DNA from: JAPLJQ01 sp037143735
GTDB taxonomy: Bacteria; Desulfobacterota; Syntrophia; Syntrophales; UBA2185
Assembly: GCA_037143735.1 (NCBI GenBank)
Contig: JBAWYD010000106.1
Span: 1-7,664 of the forward strand
Reading direction: 5' to 3'
Length of the DNA stretch: 7,664 nucleotides
Under the pieces are notes generated by a model, which did not search any database, was not told where the DNA came from, and worked only from the letters and a program-made list of their open reading frames with translations. Each line of letters begins with the position of its first letter. The stretch's first letter is position 1. Shown one piece after another: positions 5,147 to 7,664 of the stretch. The translations under genes and the position numbers were made by a program.

Positions 5147-7438
5147 ATGGGGAAAAAGGTCTTGAGCTGTCTTGTTGTTGTTCTTCTCGTCATGACAATG
5201 CTCTCCTCACCGAAAGCCGCTGCTGAGGCAATCCCTCGGGTCAAAGTTTCTGTTTTTAATTTTGGTACGGTGAATATGGAAGCCTCAGGTTATGGCACCA
5301 CAGTGACCAATATGCTGATGAATTCCCTCGGTGCTGAACATTCCCTATACCTGCTTGATCGCAAGGAACTTGAATCGTTTTTAAACCTGAACGACCTCCA
5401 ACAGAATGATAACCTGGACAATGTCGTCGATATAGGAACAAGATTGGGTCTTAATGTGATCGTCGTCGGCGGCGTCGAGAAGAAAGGTTCCATCATTGCC
5501 ATCAACTGTAAGGTGATCCACATCGAGCAGAAAAGACCCATCTTGAATACACAGCTGAGATCTCTCGGTGACGCTGGATTGGTGAATGAAATCCAAAAAC
5601 TCACCTCTCTGATCACGACGACCATATCAAGTATGGCCTTGAAACAGAAAGACGGAGAAGATAAAGCGTCCATAAAGGGACCCGTGAGTTTGCAGAAGCG
5701 AGCGGGAAACAAGCGCGTCTTTCTGAACTGGGATGAGCCGCCCGGGATGGCGGCGGCGGGTTACGAAATATTCCGGAGCAATGCGGAATCCGGCCCGTTC
5801 GCGAGAATTACCCAGGTCACGCAACCTGAATACCTTGATCAGGATCTGGATAGAAATACAACCTATTACTACAAGATCAGGGCGTTCAATAACAGGGGAC
5901 TTCAGAGTGATTTTTCATCGGTTATATCTGCCGAATCGGCATTGACCCCCAACCCTCCCATGATTCTGAAGGCGGAGGGGCATATAAGGAGCATTCAGCT
6001 CACCTGGTCTCCAAGTCCCATGGCGAGTGAGGATCCCCTGAAGTTGAAGGGGTATAAACTCTATCGGGCCAAGGTACAGCAGGGACCCTACAGGGAAGTA
6101 GCCAACGTTCTCGGAACGGACCTCGGTATCGGTGCGGACGCATCAACAACCCTCGATAAATTGTTTAAAGTAAGTTATCTGGGTAAGGGGCTTGCAGACG
6201 GTGAAGATTATTATTATAAATTGACCGCCTATAATGAAAAAAATCTGGAAAGCGATTTTTCTTCGTTCATTAAAGGGACGACGATACCTGTTGTCAACGG
6301 CCCGACTGTGCAGGGAGACATGATCAGGGAAATAAAATTAACATGGAATTTCATTGATGCGCCATTTATTAAAGGGTACTACGTTTACCGAAGCACATCG
6401 GAAACCGAGAGTTTCACAAAAATAAAAAAGATCGATGCCCCTTCATCGGAAAAGAAGATCAATTATACAGACAAAGAGGGATTGGGTGATAAAACACGGT
6501 ACTATTATCAAATAACCGCCTTTGAAGAATCGGATCTGGAGACATCTCCTTCCGTTACCGTATCTGCCGTTACAAAGGGCAAGCCGCCAACAGCGCAGGG
6601 TATGAAGGCCCAGAGCGGACAGGTTAAAAAGGTTGACCTGACATGGACGGCAAGTCAGCAGGAAGAGATTGAAGGTTATAACCTGTACTGGTCTAAGGAA
6701 AAGACGGGGAAATACGTCCTGCTTAAGAGAATTGACAACCGGTCCGTAAACCGTTTCGCTCACGGCGAGGGTTATGAAAAACTTGAGGATAACAAGACCT
6801 ATTACTACACCATGACGTCATTTAATAAGGTGGATGTAGAAAGTGAACTTGCCGAGACGGCAGCCGCGACCACAAAGCCGAGACCTGTGAAACCGTCCGG
6901 ACTGAAGGGGGAAGCCCTTAAGGTCAAGGTCGTTCCTCTCTCCTGGACAGCAAATCCCGAAAAAGACATTGCTTTCTACCATGTCTATCGAAGCAGCGGT
7001 TCAAAGGATGACTTTTCCAGAATTGCGAAGGTGGAGGGAAAGAACAGCTATATCGATAAGGAACTGAAGGATGGATCTACCTACCATTACAGAATCCAGA
7101 CTGAGGATAAGGATGAATTGATCAGCGACTTTTCCGATTCCATCAGTGTCCAGACCAAACCAAAGCCACAAAAGCCTTCGGGTCTCACTGCTGAGGTCCG
7201 TGAAGGGAAGGTTGATCTTGCCTGGAAGGCGGCAAGTGAATCCGATGTCGCCCGTTATGTCGTTTATGAAAAGAAATTTTTCGGCCTTGAGAAGCTGCTT
7301 GACATTGCAAAGAAGGCAACTTTCAGCGAAGCGGGCCCCGCAAAGGGGAAGAATAAGACGTACGCCGTTACATCGGTTGACAGCGATGGCCTGGAAAGTG
7401 ATCCCAGCGACGAAGTGACGGTAGTCGGCAGATAGAAA
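5147..7438 (+). CDS. Secreted CsgG/TolB-N-like protein with six fibronectin type III domains
   Basis: The coding sequence ends with the TAG at or just before the right coordinate given (last residues VVGR, stop at 7433-7435). The 762-aa product has a Sec signal peptide at residues 1-28 (MGKKV, a hydrophobic core, then PKAAAEA as cleavage region), with no lipobox: its C8 is within the core and not followed by a second signal. Residues 32-165 form a CsgG/TolB-N-like domain: VKVSVFNFG, LYLLDRKELESFLNL, GTRLGLNVIVVGGVEKKGS and CKVIHIEQKRPILNT. Residues 178-761 are six fibronectin type III domains, each with an LTW/LNW-type strand and most with a YYYxI/LxAxNxxxLxSDFS end. Such arrays usually act as spacers or bind protein or polysaccharide; no catalytic domain is seen. 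The gene follows the CsgG-like lipoprotein by 52 bases, so an envelope complex of both is plausible. A longer frame starts at 5096 (779 aa). Function is unknown. Confidence 0.85.
5678..7429 (+). repeat. Array of six fibronectin type III domains
   Basis: Six protein-level repeats of 89-111 residues lie end to end, at approximately 5678-5944, 5948-6280, 6281-6574, 6575-6874, 6875-7156 and 7157-7429. The shared landmarks are a tryptophan strand (LNW, LTW, LTW, LTW, LSW, LAW), a GYxxYR-like strand about 12-20 residues later, and a YYY(K/Q/T)(I/L/M)T/RA(F/Y) strand followed by a loop and (L/V)(E/Q)S(D/E). The second unit carries an insertion of about 15 residues (near 321-340). The units are diverged at the DNA level, so this is not a recent expansion. 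Confidence 0.85.
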
Positions 7439-7486
7439 TGCGTGGGGGAACGTCAAGAAGAAATCCGGGACGTCCACCATGTAAAA

Positions 7487-7498
7487 ATGGAGGTGATC
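7487..7498 (+). promoter_or_regulatory. Near-perfect Shine-Dalgarno site for the last gene
   Basis: GGAGGTGATC (7489-7498) matches ten bases of the complement to the usual 3' end of 16S rRNA, and GGAGG ends eight bases before the ATG at 7502. This is far stronger than the other sites in the window. CC-A-CCAT (7474-7480) can pair with ATGG-A-GG (7487-7493) around a six-base loop, with one A-A mismatch, and could partly mask the site. Confidence 0.7.
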
Positions 7499-7501
7499 AT
7501 T

Positions 7502-7664
7502 ATGGCCTTTTGGCAATCGGTCGGCCTGCGGCACGGCTTAAGAGCACGAATGCGCAAGGGTATTTACAAGAGCATCCTGACAATCTTTATCGCTTTATCG
7601 TTTATTTTTTTGGGTCAAGTATCATTTGCAGCGGATATTTCCGGAAAATATCAGGTTGTTGCAG
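7502..7664 (+). CDS. Exported protein of unknown function (5' part only)
   Basis: Only the first 54 codons are present; the frame is open to the right edge. The translation begins MAFWQSVGLRHG and contains MRKGIYKSILTIF, a hydrophobic core to about residue 38, then GQVSFAADISGKYQVVA. Signal peptidase I would cut after SFA or FAA (residue 43 or 44), so the mature protein begins near ADISGKY. The ATG at 7502 is chosen for its outstanding Shine-Dalgarno sequence. The in-frame ATG at 7550 would give a more ordinary signal peptide but has only a weak purine stretch (AAGAGC) before it. The gene lies 66 bases after the fibronectin gene on the same strand with no terminator between, so it probably belongs to the same operon. 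The mature part seen is too short to assign a family. Confidence 0.7.
   Translation, partial: MAFWQSVGLRHGLRARMRKGIYKSILTIFIALSFIFLGQVSFAADISGKYQVVA

Noticed and set aside
5678..7429. The repeated fibronectin units as possible recent tandem duplication or a recombination hotspot.
   Set aside because: The units are clearly diverged in both protein and DNA; no long identical DNA repeats were seen.

Overview
The window is a single-strand (+) stretch of about 49% GC by eye. It carries four complete, closely spaced genes on from truA, plus a fifth gene cut by the right edge. No tRNA, rRNA, mobile element, CRISPR array or convincing terminator was seen. The mix suggests a Gram-negative, didermic bacterium: an outer-membrane-type lipoprotein with a CsgG domain, several Sec-exported proteins, TruA and RmlD. 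The protein style is reminiscent of Desulfobacterota/Syntrophia-like genomes, but that placement is an impression, not a demonstration.

Bases 31-1613 hold a housekeeping pair: truA (tRNA pseudouridine synthase) and an RmlD-type dTDP-4-dehydrorhamnose reductase. They overlap by one base, so they are probably translationally coupled. A gap of 299 bases (1614-1912) follows. It contains a near-consensus sigma-70 promoter (TTGACA, 17 bases, TATATT at 1688-1716), then a leader of about 190 bases with a 10-bp hairpin (1772-1801) and short direct repeats next to the ribosome binding site.

Bases 1913-7435 encode three exported proteins: a periplasmic FlgT_N/LPP20-like protein (368 aa), a lipoprotein with TPR-like repeats followed by a CsgG-like domain (662 aa), and a secreted protein with an N-terminal CsgG/TolB-N-like domain followed by six fibronectin type III domains (762 aa). 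For all three, the start best supported by a Shine-Dalgarno sequence lies slightly inside the longest open frame and exposes a clean signal peptide. A fourth exported protein starts at 7502 behind a near-perfect Shine-Dalgarno sequence and runs off the window.

The most interesting point is that the three complete envelope proteins appear to share the same alpha/beta core. Each has a first strand, a D/E-rich 'LL/VD/ER' strand, a '(R/K)xG(A/I/L)' strand and a 'KVVxxxTGEI'-like strand in the same order. The FlgT-like and CsgG-like combination recalls the Vibrio FlgT/FlgO/FlgP outer-membrane flagellar ring and the CsgG curli exporter. No flagellar or curli genes are visible here, so this may be an uncharacterised outer-membrane scaffold or export system. 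That is inference from domain content and gene order.
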